Assembly (NCBI RefSeq): GCF_003574315.2 | Contig: NZ_AP025739.1 | Coordinates: forward strand, 2,480,001-2,544,000 | DNA length: 64,000 nt | Source of the DNA: Capsulimonas corticalis | GTDB lineage: Bacteria; Armatimonadota; Armatimonadia; Armatimonadales; Capsulimonadaceae | Reading direction: 5' to 3' | In this document: positions 51,255-59,916 of the stretch, in pieces | How positions within the stretch are numbered: the first letter of the stretch is position 1 | How the letters are laid out: every line of letters begins with the position of its first letter | The notes under the pieces: generated by a model | The model's database searches: none | Seen by the model: only the letters and a program-made list of their open reading frames with translations | Told to the model about the DNA's origin: nothing | Made by a program: the position numbers and the translations under genes

Positions 51255-51715
51255 ATGAATTCTTTAAAAGTCGTCGAAATCATTGATCTGTCCAAGAGCT
51301 TTGACATCGCGTATCCGAAGACGGTCAGCGTTGCGTCGAACGGCCTCGATAAGATTTATGTCTATGAGCGCGTGAGTCAAAGCATTCTGTGCGTTCAAGA
51401 CCAGACAGAAGCGGATTAAGCCAGGGCAGGTCATCGGAGGGGAAGCCGGTCACGGGGTGGCGTGTTTTACTTTCCGATGTGGCGTCTTCGGAAGAGGCGC
51501 AGGCGTTATTTCTCTTGTATAACCATCCGGGACGCGGGAACCACCTTTTGATGTACCGGTGGGGGCAAGGGACGGTGGTGTTCCCGCTGCCATGGGACGT
51601 CCGCAGTATCTGCACGCATGGGGATCAACTGATCGCTTGCGGCGATTGGTCTGTCTTTGTCTTTCGCATGCCGCGATGGGAATTGGGAGCGCCGCTGGAG
51701 ACGCTCTTTTCCTAG
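51255..51715 (+). pseudogene. Probably frameshifted small gene
   Basis: An ATG at 51255 after GGGAGG opens a frame of 54 codons (MNSLKVVEIIDLSKSFDIAYPKTVSV...DKIYVYERVSQSILCVQDQTEAD) that stops at 51419. Good coding sequence then continues in another frame to 51715 (VTGWRVLLSDVASSEEAQALFLLYNHPGRG...THGDQLIACGDWSVFVFRM). Neither part has a normal start in that second frame. Together they would make a protein of about 150 residues with beta-propeller-like strands. A single-base frameshift near 51400 is the likely cause. No family is recognised. The two parts could be separate small genes. Confidence 0.45.
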
Positions 51716-51753
51716 AATTATTATTGCGCTTGGCGCCGATGGGAGCTTCTTTT

Positions 51754-54258
51754 ATGACCTTGACGAATCGATATGGCCGCACGATGCTGCGCGCCGGCGC
51801 GGCGGCGCTCGGGGTTACAGCGGCGGGGCTGTCGCTGCATGCGGCGATTGTCTCCAGGCTTGCCCGTTTGCCCAACGTTCCGCAGGACGGCGGGGCGGCG
51901 AGGCTGCTTCCCAATGGCTGGCGGGTGTCGCCGGCGGGGCGGCAGATCGATCTGCCGGGGGATATGCCGCAGACGATGCTGGTCAGCCCGGACGGCAAGT
52001 ATCTGCTTGTGAACACGGCGGGTTACCATACGCATAGCGTCAACGTGATCGATCTGGCGACGGAGAAGCTCGCGCAGAGCGTGGAGGTCGGCAAGGACTG
52101 GTACGGCATGTGCCTGGACTCAGAAGGCGATGACGTCTTCTTATCCGGAGGGGGCAAGCCCGACGACGGCTTTCTGAAAGACGCGGCGGCCCGAAAGGCG
52201 ACGCCCGCGCAGCTTGCGGCGATGCGCGAGCCCGTCATGCGCCTCGCCTTTGCAAACGGCGCGCTGGCGCCCAAGGCCGGACTGTCCGTCGCGGGATTGG
52301 ATGAGAGTGGGCGGTGGATTTCCGGGCTCGCCTGTGGGCGGGACGAATCCATCTACGTCGCGAACCTGGGCGGCGATATGGTTTACCGGGTCGCCGGCAA
52401 GCCGCGCGCCGTGGCGGCGTCGGCCCATGTCGGCCGGCGGCCCTACGCAATCTCGCTGGCGCGCGACGGCGCCACGCTGGCGGTGTCCAACTGGGCCGAC
52501 GGCACGGTAAGCCTGCTGGACGCCGGTACGCTGAAGCAGAAGGCGCTCGTGACGGTGGGCAGCCACCCGAACGCGGTGCTGTGGTCCAAAGACGGCCGGC
52601 TGTTCGTCTCGTGCTCGGGAGACAACACCGTGCGTGTCCTCCGCGGCGGCGCCGTGGTGGAGACGATCAAGACATCGATCGATCCCAGCGCGCTGGTCGG
52701 CTCGACCCCCGATGCGCTTGCGCAGTCGCCGGACGGCAAGCGGCTCTATGTCGCCAACGCCGATAACAACAATGTCGCCGTGATCGATACTTCCAGCGCC
52801 AAGGAAAGCCGCGTCACGGGGTTCATCCCGACCGGCTGGTACCCGTCGTCGCTCGCGATCTCTCCGGATGGGAAGCGACTGTTCGTTGGGGTGGGCAAGG
52901 GATTGCAGTTCCGCGCCAACGCCACCCACGACACGAAGGTCACATCTCCTGAATCCGTGCAGCATTACGATTACATCGGCGACTGCCTGAGCGGCGCGGT
53001 CTCGGTCGTGCCCGTTCCCAGCGCCACACAGCTTGCGGCGTATACCAAGCAAGTCATCGCGAACACGCCGCACCCGGACACCTCGGCGCCCGACGCGCGC
53101 GCTGCGCGCGTCGCAAAGGCCGGCTTCGCCAAAATCAAGCACGTTGTCTATATTATCCGCGAAAACCGGACCTACGACGAAGTCTTCGGCGACCTGCCGC
53201 AGGGCAACGGCCGGGCCGATCTGTGCCTCTTCGGCCGCAATATCACGCCGAACGGACATGCGCTGGCGGAGCAGTACACGCTGCTCGACAATCTCTACTG
53301 CAACGGCGAAGTTTCCGAGGATGGGCATCGCTGGTGCGACGCCGCCTACGCCACGGATTACACCGAGCGGATGTGGCCCAACGGATACAGCGGCCGGGGC
53401 GAGCCAGACGACGACGATGGTCTGGTCGATTCCCCGGCGGGATACCTGTGGGACAACTGCGCGCGCCATGGCGTCAGCTACGAAGCCTACGGCGAATCGT
53501 CGTCGTTCAAGTCCAGCCCCAACACGCCGCCTTTGTTTACCGGGCCCAAGACGCTGGCCGGGCACTCCAACTTTGAATACTCGCAGATCCCCTGGTTTGG
53601 CGGTCCGCGCGATCTGGGCCGCTCGGATATCTTCATTCGGGATTTGAAGGCGGCGGAGAGCAATGGCGAGTGGCCGCAGCTAATGATCCTGGGGCTGCCG
53701 GAGGACCATACGCAAGGTCTGGAAGCGGACGCGTTCACGCCCACCGCGCATGTCGCCGAGAACGACCTGGCGCTCGGAAAAATTGTGGAGGCGGTCAGCC
53801 ACTCGAAGTTCTGGAGCAGCACCGCCATCTTCGTCATTGAGGACGACGCGCAGGATGGACCGGACCATGTGGACGCCCACCGGACGGTCGGCCTCGTCAT
53901 CTCCCCGTATGTGCGGCGCGGCGTGGACAGCACCCTTTACTCCACGGCGTCTTTCGTCCACACGATGGAGCTGATGCTGAAGCTGCCGCCGATGACGCAG
54001 TTCGACGCCGGCGCGACCCCGCTCTACAACAGCTTCAGCGACCAGCCCATCCTCACCGCGTACGAGCCGCGCAAGGCCCAGGTGGACCTGGAGGCGCGCA
54101 ATCCCAAATCGGGCGATGGGGCGACCGCCAGCGCCAAACTGGACCTCACCGCTCCCGACCGCGCCGACCCGACCGCGTTGAACGCCATCCTCTGGCATGC
54201 GCTGCGCCCCGGCGTCCCGCAGCCCGCCCCCATCCGAAGCGCCTCGCTGGTCCGGTAA
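51754..54258 (+). CDS. YncE-like beta-propeller fused to phosphoesterase domain
   Basis: The ATG at 51754 gives 834 residues. A twin-Arg-free hydrophobic start (LRAGAAALGVTAAGLSLHAAIV) suggests export or anchoring. Residues about 60-420 hold YVTN repeats (TMLVSPDGKYLLVNTAGYHTHSVNVIDLA, DALAQSPDGKRLYVANADNNNVAVIDTS). The C-terminal phosphoesterase (PF04185-type) begins KHVVYIIRENRTYDEVFGDLPQG and continues with EVSEDGHRWCDAAY, DDDGLVDSPAGYLWDN and IEDDAQDGPDHVDAHRTVGLVISPYVRRG, holding the metal-binding Asp and His residues. It is predicted to hydrolyse phosphate esters outside the cytoplasm. Confidence 0.88.
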   Translation: MTLTNRYGRTMLRAGAAALGVTAAGLSLHAAIVSRLARLPNVPQDGGAARLLPNGWRVSPAGRQIDLPGDMPQTMLVSPDGKYLLVNTAGYHTHSVNVIDLATEKLAQSVEVGKDWYGMCLDSEGDDVFLSGGGKPDDGFLKDAAARKATPAQLAAMREPVMRLAFANGALAPKAGLSVAGLDESGRWISGLACGRDESIYVANLGGDMVYRVAGKPRAVAASAHVGRRPYAISLARDGATLAVSNWADGTVSLLDAGTLKQKALVTVGSHPNAVLWSKDGRLFVSCSGDNTVRVLRGGAVVETIKTSIDPSALVGSTPDALAQSPDGKRLYVANADNNNVAVIDTSSAKESRVTGFIPTGWYPSSLAISPDGKRLFVGVGKGLQFRANATHDTKVTSPESVQHYDYIGDCLSGAVSVVPVPSATQLAAYTKQVIANTPHPDTSAPDARAARVAKAGFAKIKHVVYIIRENRTYDEVFGDLPQGNGRADLCLFGRNITPNGHALAEQYTLLDNLYCNGEVSEDGHRWCDAAYATDYTERMWPNGYSGRGEPDDDDGLVDSPAGYLWDNCARHGVSYEAYGESSSFKSSPNTPPLFTGPKTLAGHSNFEYSQIPWFGGPRDLGRSDIFIRDLKAAESNGEWPQLMILGLPEDHTQGLEADAFTPTAHVAENDLALGKIVEAVSHSKFWSSTAIFVIEDDAQDGPDHVDAHRTVGLVISPYVRRGVDSTLYSTASFVHTMELMLKLPPMTQFDAGATPLYNSFSDQPILTAYEPRKAQVDLEARNPKSGDGATASAKLDLTAPDRADPTALNAILWHALRPGVPQPAPIRSASLVR

Positions 54259-54290
54259 ACCATCGGTCCATAAGCGGAACTCCGCCAAGC

Positions 54291-54324
54291 GGGCTGTCCA
54301 GATTAACTGGACAGCCCTTTTTTT
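54291..54324 (+). terminator. Intrinsic terminator of the phosphoesterase gene
   Basis: GGGCTGTCCAG, loop ATTAA and CTGGACAGCCC are followed by eight T residues. It lies about 30 bases beyond the stop. Confidence 0.92.
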
Positions 54325-54417
54325 GTCCTGGCGTGATGGAAGGGGCGTATTGACCTGAGGCGAATTTGATTTTGTGCCGACAATGGAGTGTCTTATTATT
54401 TTGGAAAAAGGACAGCC

Positions 54418-55452
54418 ATGTTGGAATTCGCCAAGATCAACGGCCGGCAGGACGCCCCGCTGGAAGCTATCTACAGCAGCATTACCGATTCGCTGCTGGT
54501 GCTGGATCGGGATCTGCGCGTTGTCGAGGCAAACGATCCGCTGCTGCGGCGTCTGGGGCGGACGCGCACGGAAGTCGTCGGCTTTTCCTGGCGCAGTGCG
54601 TTTCCCGAGCTTGCCGACATCGGGCGCGAGCATGACCTCACGGCGGTGCTGGAGACCGGGCGCACTCATCGCGGGCGCATCCCATTGCGCGATATGTCTC
54701 GCGGCGAATCCCTGCTTTTTGAGATCATCACCTATCCCATTTGCAGCGCCGACGGCAATGTGACCCACCTGCTGGAGTACGCGCGTGAGGTCACGGAGGA
54801 GGTCCGCCTGCACCTGGACATCCTGGAGCAGAACCACGATCTGCTGGACCATCGGGAGCGGCTGGAGCGCGCGGCGAGGGAGGCCGAGCAGACCAATCAG
54901 GAGCTGGCTCAGAAAATCGCGGCGCTGGAGGAGCTGAACAAGCGGCTGGAGCGGATGGCGGTCATCGATATCATGACCGACCTGCCCAATCATCGGGCGT
55001 TTCAGGAGCGGCTGGAGTATGAGGTGAAAAAGGGCAATCGTCATCAGCGCGACTTCACGCTGCTGCTGATCGATGTGGATGACTTCAAGCGATACAACGA
55101 CGATTTTGGGCATCAGGAGGGCGACCTGGTGCTGGCGCAGGTCGCCGCGCTGATGCGCGAGTGCGTGCGCGCCATCGACCTGCCCGCGCGATACGGCGGT
55201 GAGGAGTTCGCGATCCTGCTTCCCGAGACCAACGAAGCCGGCGGAGCGATCGTCGCCGAGCGCCTCGTGCGGCTGATCGGCGAGCATTCGTTTCGGCGCC
55301 GGCCGGTGACGGTCAGTATCGGCGTCGCCCAGCATCCCGTCGACGCCGCCGAAGGCTCCGCCATCGTCGAATGCGCCGACCGGGCGATGTACGCCGCCAA
55401 GCGCGGGGGCAAAAACAATTATCGAATCTGGAGCGAGATCGCCGAAGGGTAA
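54418..55452 (+). CDS. PAS-GGDEF diguanylate cyclase
   Basis: The ATG at 54418, with AAAAAGGA upstream, gives 344 residues. A PAS domain (IYSSITDSLLVLDRDLRVVEANDPLLRRLGR) is followed by a coiled coil (LEQNHDLLDHRERLERAAREAEQTNQELAQKIAALEELNKRLE) and a GGDEF domain (IDVDDFKRYNDDFGHQEGD, ARYGGEEFAILLPET). The RxxD inhibitory site (RAID) is present. There is no membrane segment or receiver domain, so the PAS domain is the likely sensor. It is similar in its catalytic half to the response regulator at 42 kb. Confidence 0.93.
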   Translation: MLEFAKINGRQDAPLEAIYSSITDSLLVLDRDLRVVEANDPLLRRLGRTRTEVVGFSWRSAFPELADIGREHDLTAVLETGRTHRGRIPLRDMSRGESLLFEIITYPICSADGNVTHLLEYAREVTEEVRLHLDILEQNHDLLDHRERLERAAREAEQTNQELAQKIAALEELNKRLERMAVIDIMTDLPNHRAFQERLEYEVKKGNRHQRDFTLLLIDVDDFKRYNDDFGHQEGDLVLAQVAALMRECVRAIDLPARYGGEEFAILLPETNEAGGAIVAERLVRLIGEHSFRRRPVTVSIGVAQHPVDAAEGSAIVECADRAMYAAKRGGKNNYRIWSEIAEG

Positions 55453-55475
55453 TTCCGGCGATTTCGCTTTTTTGT

Positions 55476-56729
55476 TTAGAGCTTCGGCGCGAATGTCTTG
55501 TCGATCTTTTGCGGCTGAATGCTCAGGTCCGAGTCGTCGAACGTGAAGACGTAGAAGTGATTGGGCTGCGCGCCGATCAAGTCGTTGTCGCTGGTCACGA
55601 CCAGCTGATGCTTTCCGTTCGCCAGATCGGGGCCAAAGGCGATCCCTTCGATCTTTTCCGGGAAATCGGCCTTGGCGAGCCCGAACTTCGGATCCAGGGT
55701 ATCGATAAAGAGCGATTTATGGACGGGGATGACGCCGTCCGGCGCGCCGGAAGCGGGGAGCGAGGCGACGCCGCTGATGTCGGTGGCGCCCGCGACATCA
55801 ATCAGGAAGATCTTCTTGAAGCCGGCGTCGAGCGCGCCTTTGCCGTCCCGCTCGATCACCAGGAATTGGTGGTCGTTCACCGCCAGGATCTCGTTGACCC
55901 CGTTTTTCTTATCATCCATCGGATAGAGATATTCCCGCGTCGCATTCGTCTTCAGGTCGTAGCTAAGAATGCGGTTGTTGACGCCGGCTTTTTTGCCGTC
56001 GGCCGTGACGGCGTGATCCTGAAGCAGCGGACTTTGCATGATCCCGTAGAGCTTGCTTCCGTCGGGAACAATCGCCAGCCCCTCCATCCCCCGATTCGCC
56101 ACGCGTCCGCTCGTGTTGCCCGAAATCTCTTTGTCGCCGTCGGCGCTTGGGTGAGCGATCGCGAACTTCGCCGGGACATCCAGCGTGCGGATGCGCTTGC
56201 CGCTGGGATCGAACTCATCAATGTAAGGGCCGTATTCGTCCGAAATGAAGAAGTTTCCGTCGCGGCTCACCCGGATGCCCTCGGGATCCAGTCGCATAGA
56301 GGCGGCGGGGTGCGCGGTATCGAAGTCACCCGAAAAGCCCTTAAACTGCTGTCCCTTCTCATCATGGAGCAGGATCGTCGCCAGCAGCGTCGGCGTAACA
56401 GTCTTTGCCCCGGCGTCCGTCACGATATCGAACACCTGAAAACGATCGTCGTAACGCGCCTCGCCGTTGGAGAAGCCCCGGTCATTGATCGCGACATAGC
56501 GATTCCCGGAACCGGTGTAAGCGATACCCGACCCAAACGAGCCAAGCTGCGCCTTGACGTCGGTCCCGCCGGGCGTGTACGTTCCGGAAAGACCGGATTT
56601 ATCCGTCGCCGTGCCCGAGATCGTCGTGGATCCGAGCAGCGCGATATCCGCCCGCGAAGGCTGCGCGAACGCCGAGAGCGCCGCCAGAGCAGCGGCGGCG
56701 CGGAGAGTGGGGTGGGCAAGGGAATGCAT
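55476..56729 (-). CDS. Secreted esterase-like phytase family protein
   Basis: The 417-residue product has a signal peptide (RAAAALAALSAFAQPSRA) and matches the 'esterase-like activity of phytase' fold. Motifs are GSGIAYTGSGNRYVAINDRG, LDPEGIRVSRDGNFFISDEYGPYIDEFDPSGKRIRTL, NRGMEGLAIVPDGSKLYGIMQSPL and EKIEGIAFGPDLANGKHQLVVTSDND. A beta-propeller with calcium-dependent phosphate hydrolysis is the expectation for phytases, although the broader family includes untested members. It faces away from the phosphoesterase genes. Confidence 0.87.
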   Translation of the reverse strand: MHSLAHPTLRAAAALAALSAFAQPSRADIALLGSTTISGTATDKSGLSGTYTPGGTDVKAQLGSFGSGIAYTGSGNRYVAINDRGFSNGEARYDDRFQVFDIVTDAGAKTVTPTLLATILLHDEKGQQFKGFSGDFDTAHPAASMRLDPEGIRVSRDGNFFISDEYGPYIDEFDPSGKRIRTLDVPAKFAIAHPSADGDKEISGNTSGRVANRGMEGLAIVPDGSKLYGIMQSPLLQDHAVTADGKKAGVNNRILSYDLKTNATREYLYPMDDKKNGVNEILAVNDHQFLVIERDGKGALDAGFKKIFLIDVAGATDISGVASLPASGAPDGVIPVHKSLFIDTLDPKFGLAKADFPEKIEGIAFGPDLANGKHQLVVTSDNDLIGAQPNHFYVFTFDDSDLSIQPQKIDKTFAPKL

Positions 56730-56879
56730 GGAAAACTCCTGTGGGAAATCGGACGGAAGTTTACCAGAGGAATGTTAAGGCAGTGTTAAGACGGGCGAAA
56801 AGCATATGGACTTAGCATGAGTTGAAAAGTTTAGTCAAAGCCATGCGGTGTGGCGCAGCTTACTGGCGTGAATAAATTT

Positions 56880-57560
56880 TTAATTTGAGTTGACTTGGAC
56901 ATTTTTGATCCGCGTCTTTAGCTCCGCTGTTTGATTGTACACATCTCTCCAGACATTTAAGCTTTCATCGGCGCTGGATGTTAGTTGCAAGCACTCATCC
57001 GATCCGTTTTTAACAGGATTCTTCAGCAGGCTTATAATATCCGCATAGATTTTGTCTTTTTCGTTGGATGTTTTAAATAAATCCGCCTTCAGCTCATTTT
57101 CATCAATTGGTTTTCCATGATCATCAGTAATGGGCGAAATGTCATCCATTGCATTGATGATGGCGAGCATGCTCTTTTGTGTCCGGCTCACTTGATCTCT
57201 AATCCCATACGCTTGTTTATTAAGCGTTTTCTGATAGTCTGCCTTAATATATTTGTTTTGACCTAAGTGGTTGGGGATATCATGAACGCTGTGATTAAAC
57301 TCCTGCTTGCTCTCAAAAAGAGTTTCGGCGCTCTTCTCCAGTTTTTTTGCAAGAGGCTCAAGCTTCTTCTTGTTCTTCTTTATCCTTATCTCGTTTTCAT
57401 GTTTGACCGCCCAGGTCCTTAAATAGTCGATAAACTCAAGCATGTGTCTGCCCGCATTGATCACGGGGTTGCCAGTATCATTTGTACCTGCCATACATAC
57501 TGTTGAGGAAGATATGATTACGAGGCCAATCATGGCTGACAACACGAATTTTTTATACAT
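56880..57560 (-). CDS. AT-rich secreted protein of unknown function
   Basis: This 226-residue protein has a signal peptide (MYKKFVLSAMIGLVIISSSTVCMA) and a long helical mature part rich in Lys, Glu and Asn (HENEIRIKKNKKKLEPLAKKLEKSAETLFESKQ). The gene is far richer in A and T than its neighbours, suggesting horizontal transfer. No family is recognised. It has a strong coiled-coil tendency, and ends with TAELKTRIKNVQVNSN. Confidence 0.75.
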   Translation of the reverse strand: MYKKFVLSAMIGLVIISSSTVCMAGTNDTGNPVINAGRHMLEFIDYLRTWAVKHENEIRIKKNKKKLEPLAKKLEKSAETLFESKQEFNHSVHDIPNHLGQNKYIKADYQKTLNKQAYGIRDQVSRTQKSMLAIINAMDDISPITDDHGKPIDENELKADLFKTSNEKDKIYADIISLLKNPVKNGSDECLQLTSSADESLNVWRDVYNQTAELKTRIKNVQVNSN

Positions 57561-57570
57561 TTGCTATGAC

Positions 57571-57810
57571 TCACTTTGATGATCTAGAATGCCAAATCCC
57601 AAGCCCGATGCAAAGACACGTCCAAATCACACACGAATCGATGAACCATGTCGCGAAGTTAGGTTCCACGCCGGGCAGGTTTGCAATATAATCGCATACT
57701 ACGTACGAAACGCCAACCCCAATCACAATTAACCCAGTGACTGTTGCCGAAATTTGAAAGGTAGAAGCAGGCTTCTTCCCTTCTGTCTTCTCTGCCTCTT
57801 GCTCGCTCAT
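57571..57810 (-). CDS. Small membrane protein
   Basis: The 79-residue product has a charged start (MSEQEAEKTEGKKPASTF) and two membrane segments (ISATVTGLIVIGVGVSYVVCDYIA and WFIDSCVIWTCLCIGLGIW). It lies 10 bases before the AT-rich secreted protein gene on the same strand and is also relatively AT-rich. They were probably acquired together. Confidence 0.65.
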   Translation of the reverse strand: MSEQEAEKTEGKKPASTFQISATVTGLIVIGVGVSYVVCDYIANLPGVEPNFATWFIDSCVIWTCLCIGLGIWHSRSSK

Positions 57811-57968
57811 ACTATCCTCCGCGGATGTGATAGATTTTTCGACCTTTTTTTATACCTCATCAGGTATGGTCACTTACAAGCTAAGACTTTACTATTGTGC
57901 ATATCTCTGATAGGTCCTTCCTATTCGTCAAATGTTGTATAAAATCCTATTTTCTTGCTAATCCTGGG

Positions 57969-58721
57969 TTACGCCGTCTCAAACCATTCCAGTCCGCCTG
58001 GCAACGGCGCGGCGGCGTATTCGATGTGGATTACGCGCCGGTGGCCGGGAACGGCGGCGTCGGAGGATGCGTGCAGGAGCAGTGGCCGCATGAGCAGCGC
58101 GCCGCCGCGCGGGACCGGGCAGACAATCTCCGGGATACGGGAGCGCCATTCTGGAATGGCGCCGGCCGAGAGGCGTCCCGCCAAGTGCGATCCCGGGAGG
58201 ACGCGCAGCGGCCCATTCTCCAGAGCGCATTCGTCAAGATGCAGCCGGAGGGTAATCATCTTCTCCAGCACCTCGGTCGGCGGCTGCACGTGGACCACTC
58301 CCGACTTGAGCGACCACGGCCCAAAGCCCGGCGCTTCGCGCCGCTCCCGGACTGCGATCGAAAGATCCTGATGCCAGATGACGCGCCAGTTGGCGTCGGC
58401 CGTTTTATCAAACAAAATTCCCCGCACTGGAAAGTAGTCCGGCCCAAGGATCGCCGCCGCCAGCCCGAGCGCCTTCGGCGAACGCGCCAGAGCGCGCACG
58501 CCCGGCGCCTCGTCCAGCAGATTTCGGATCGCATAAACGTCCGAACCCTTGCGCTGGCCCGCCGCCGACCCCGCAGTGGCGATTTCCTGGATTAGCGCGT
58601 GGATGGTCATATCGGTCAGCACATCGGGCGCGATGGCGTATCCACGAGCGGCGATTTCCAGTGCGAGGCGATTTTTGGTTTCGACTGTCTGGCTGGAGTG
58701 CGGCGGAGTTGGTTTCGTCAT
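57969..58721 (-). CDS. Phytanoyl-CoA dioxygenase family protein
   Basis: This 250-residue protein is a non-haem iron and 2-oxoglutarate-dependent oxygenase of the PhyH type. The iron ligands are WHQDLS (His and Asp, near residue 116) and a distal His in LLHASSDAAVPGHRRVIHIEYA (near 217); an Arg in HRRV is expected to bind 2-oxoglutarate. The start MTKPTPPHSSQTVETKNRLALEIAARGYAIAPDVL is a helical region. The substrate is unknown, perhaps a lipid or secondary metabolite. Confidence 0.88.
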   Translation of the reverse strand: MTKPTPPHSSQTVETKNRLALEIAARGYAIAPDVLTDMTIHALIQEIATAGSAAGQRKGSDVYAIRNLLDEAPGVRALARSPKALGLAAAILGPDYFPVRGILFDKTADANWRVIWHQDLSIAVRERREAPGFGPWSLKSGVVHVQPPTEVLEKMITLRLHLDECALENGPLRVLPGSHLAGRLSAGAIPEWRSRIPEIVCPVPRGGALLMRPLLLHASSDAAVPGHRRVIHIEYAAAPLPGGLEWFETA

Positions 58722-58770
58722 GCAGTGTTATATCTGAACGCATTGAGGGAGAGTTCAAGTATCACACATG

Positions 58771-58804
58771 AAAAAGGCTCCGGCAGTGACGCCTGGAGCC
58801 TTTT
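58771..58804. terminator. Intrinsic terminator of the Ig-like protein gene
   Basis: AAAAAGGCTCC and GGAGCCTTTT pair around GGCAGTGACGCCT; on the minus strand the stem is followed by TTTTTCATG. It ends the gene stopping at 58824. Confidence 0.75.
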
Positions 58805-58823
58805 CGTGAACGGGGCGTGTCGG

Positions 58824-59639
58824 TTATCGCGCCGTGGGAACGGCGAGGCCGCCCGCGAACTCGAACGGGATTTTCTTGTCGCCGCTGGAATAAACGCCAT
58901 CGACGATCAGGAAGAGATTGCCGCTGGTCGGCAGGACATTGTCGAGCACGAAGGTGAACGGTACGACGACGCCTGGGTCCACCTTATCGGTCGAGCTCGG
59001 GAGCTTGGGCTGCAGCAGCGTCGTTTTTCGGCCGCTGGGATCGTCGTAGGCGGAAATCGCCGTCACGGCGAGGCTGCGGATCTGCGCGGTCCCGTCATTC
59101 TTGAGCGGAAACAGCACCTGAAGCGTTCCGGCGCTGGACAGCGTGAGCGTCGGCGCGGCGGCGGAGAGATGTCCAGCGCCCACATTCGTGGCGGCCTTGA
59201 CGGTAGTGTTGACTGTCAGCAGGGAGACGGGTTTTCCGGAGTCATCATACACGAGCGCTCTTAGCTGATAGGAGCCTGCCGGGACATCGTTCAGGACGAA
59301 GGTATACGGCGCCGCCGTGGCGGTTCCCACCTTTTGACTGCCGTTATAAAATTCGATTTTGCCGATCTTGACAGTGCTCTTCGATCTCGGGGTCGCGGTG
59401 ATCGTAATCGCCGCGGGCGCGGTAAACTTCTGTTCGGACGTCGGACTGGTCAGGTCGCAAGGCCGTTCGCTTTCCGAGGGCGCGGGATAGGCGCGGAATG
59501 TATTGCCGCCCACGGATTGCGCATGCACCGCCGTCGCCGCGCCGCAGGTCATCGCCAAGCACAGCGCCGCCACTTTGGGAGCCATTCGCTTTGCGGAAAA
59601 AGCAAGTCGCGACTGAGTTGATGTGTTATAGTGAAGCAT
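58824..59639 (-). CDS. Secreted protein with Ig-like domain
   Basis: The ATG at 59639, after AAAGGA, gives 271 residues with a signal peptide (MAPKVAALCLAMTCGAATAVHA). An Ig-like domain of the Big_7 type follows (DLTSPTSEQKFTAPAAITITATP...VKIGKIEFYNGSQKVGTATAAPYTFVLNDVPAGSYQLRALVYDDSGKPV). The C-terminal half (LTLSSAGTLQVLFPLKNDGTAQIRSLAVTAI) looks like a second beta-sandwich. It is likely a cell-surface or adhesion component. No enzymatic motif is seen. Confidence 0.82.
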   Translation of the reverse strand: MLHYNTSTQSRLAFSAKRMAPKVAALCLAMTCGAATAVHAQSVGGNTFRAYPAPSESERPCDLTSPTSEQKFTAPAAITITATPRSKSTVKIGKIEFYNGSQKVGTATAAPYTFVLNDVPAGSYQLRALVYDDSGKPVSLLTVNTTVKAATNVGAGHLSAAAPTLTLSSAGTLQVLFPLKNDGTAQIRSLAVTAISAYDDPSGRKTTLLQPKLPSSTDKVDPGVVVPFTFVLDNVLPTSGNLFLIVDGVYSSGDKKIPFEFAGGLAVPTAR

Positions 59640-59916
59640 AGGGAATCCTTTGAAACTCATCTGGAATTATCCGAACGACAGTGTCCTGTGGGCAGGTGTG
59701 CTTGATGCTTGGCAAGGTTCGCGGAAGCGATCTTAGCGCCGGCCTGCTTTATTCTCGGAATTGGCCCTGTGGCGCGTCACTCCTGAAAGTACCAGAGTAT
59801 TGCGTCCGCAAGCCGATTTTCGGATCGGACAAAGGATCACAGCGGTTCGGCGTCGTATTCATCACTGCGTTGTGAATTTGACGGCGTCGGCGTGTGGCGG
59901 GATAGGAGACGGGCTT

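Noticed and set aside
52141-53565. 474-codon open frame antisense to the propeller/phosphoesterase gene
   Set aside because: No family features; the plus-strand protein has clear motifs throughout the same interval.
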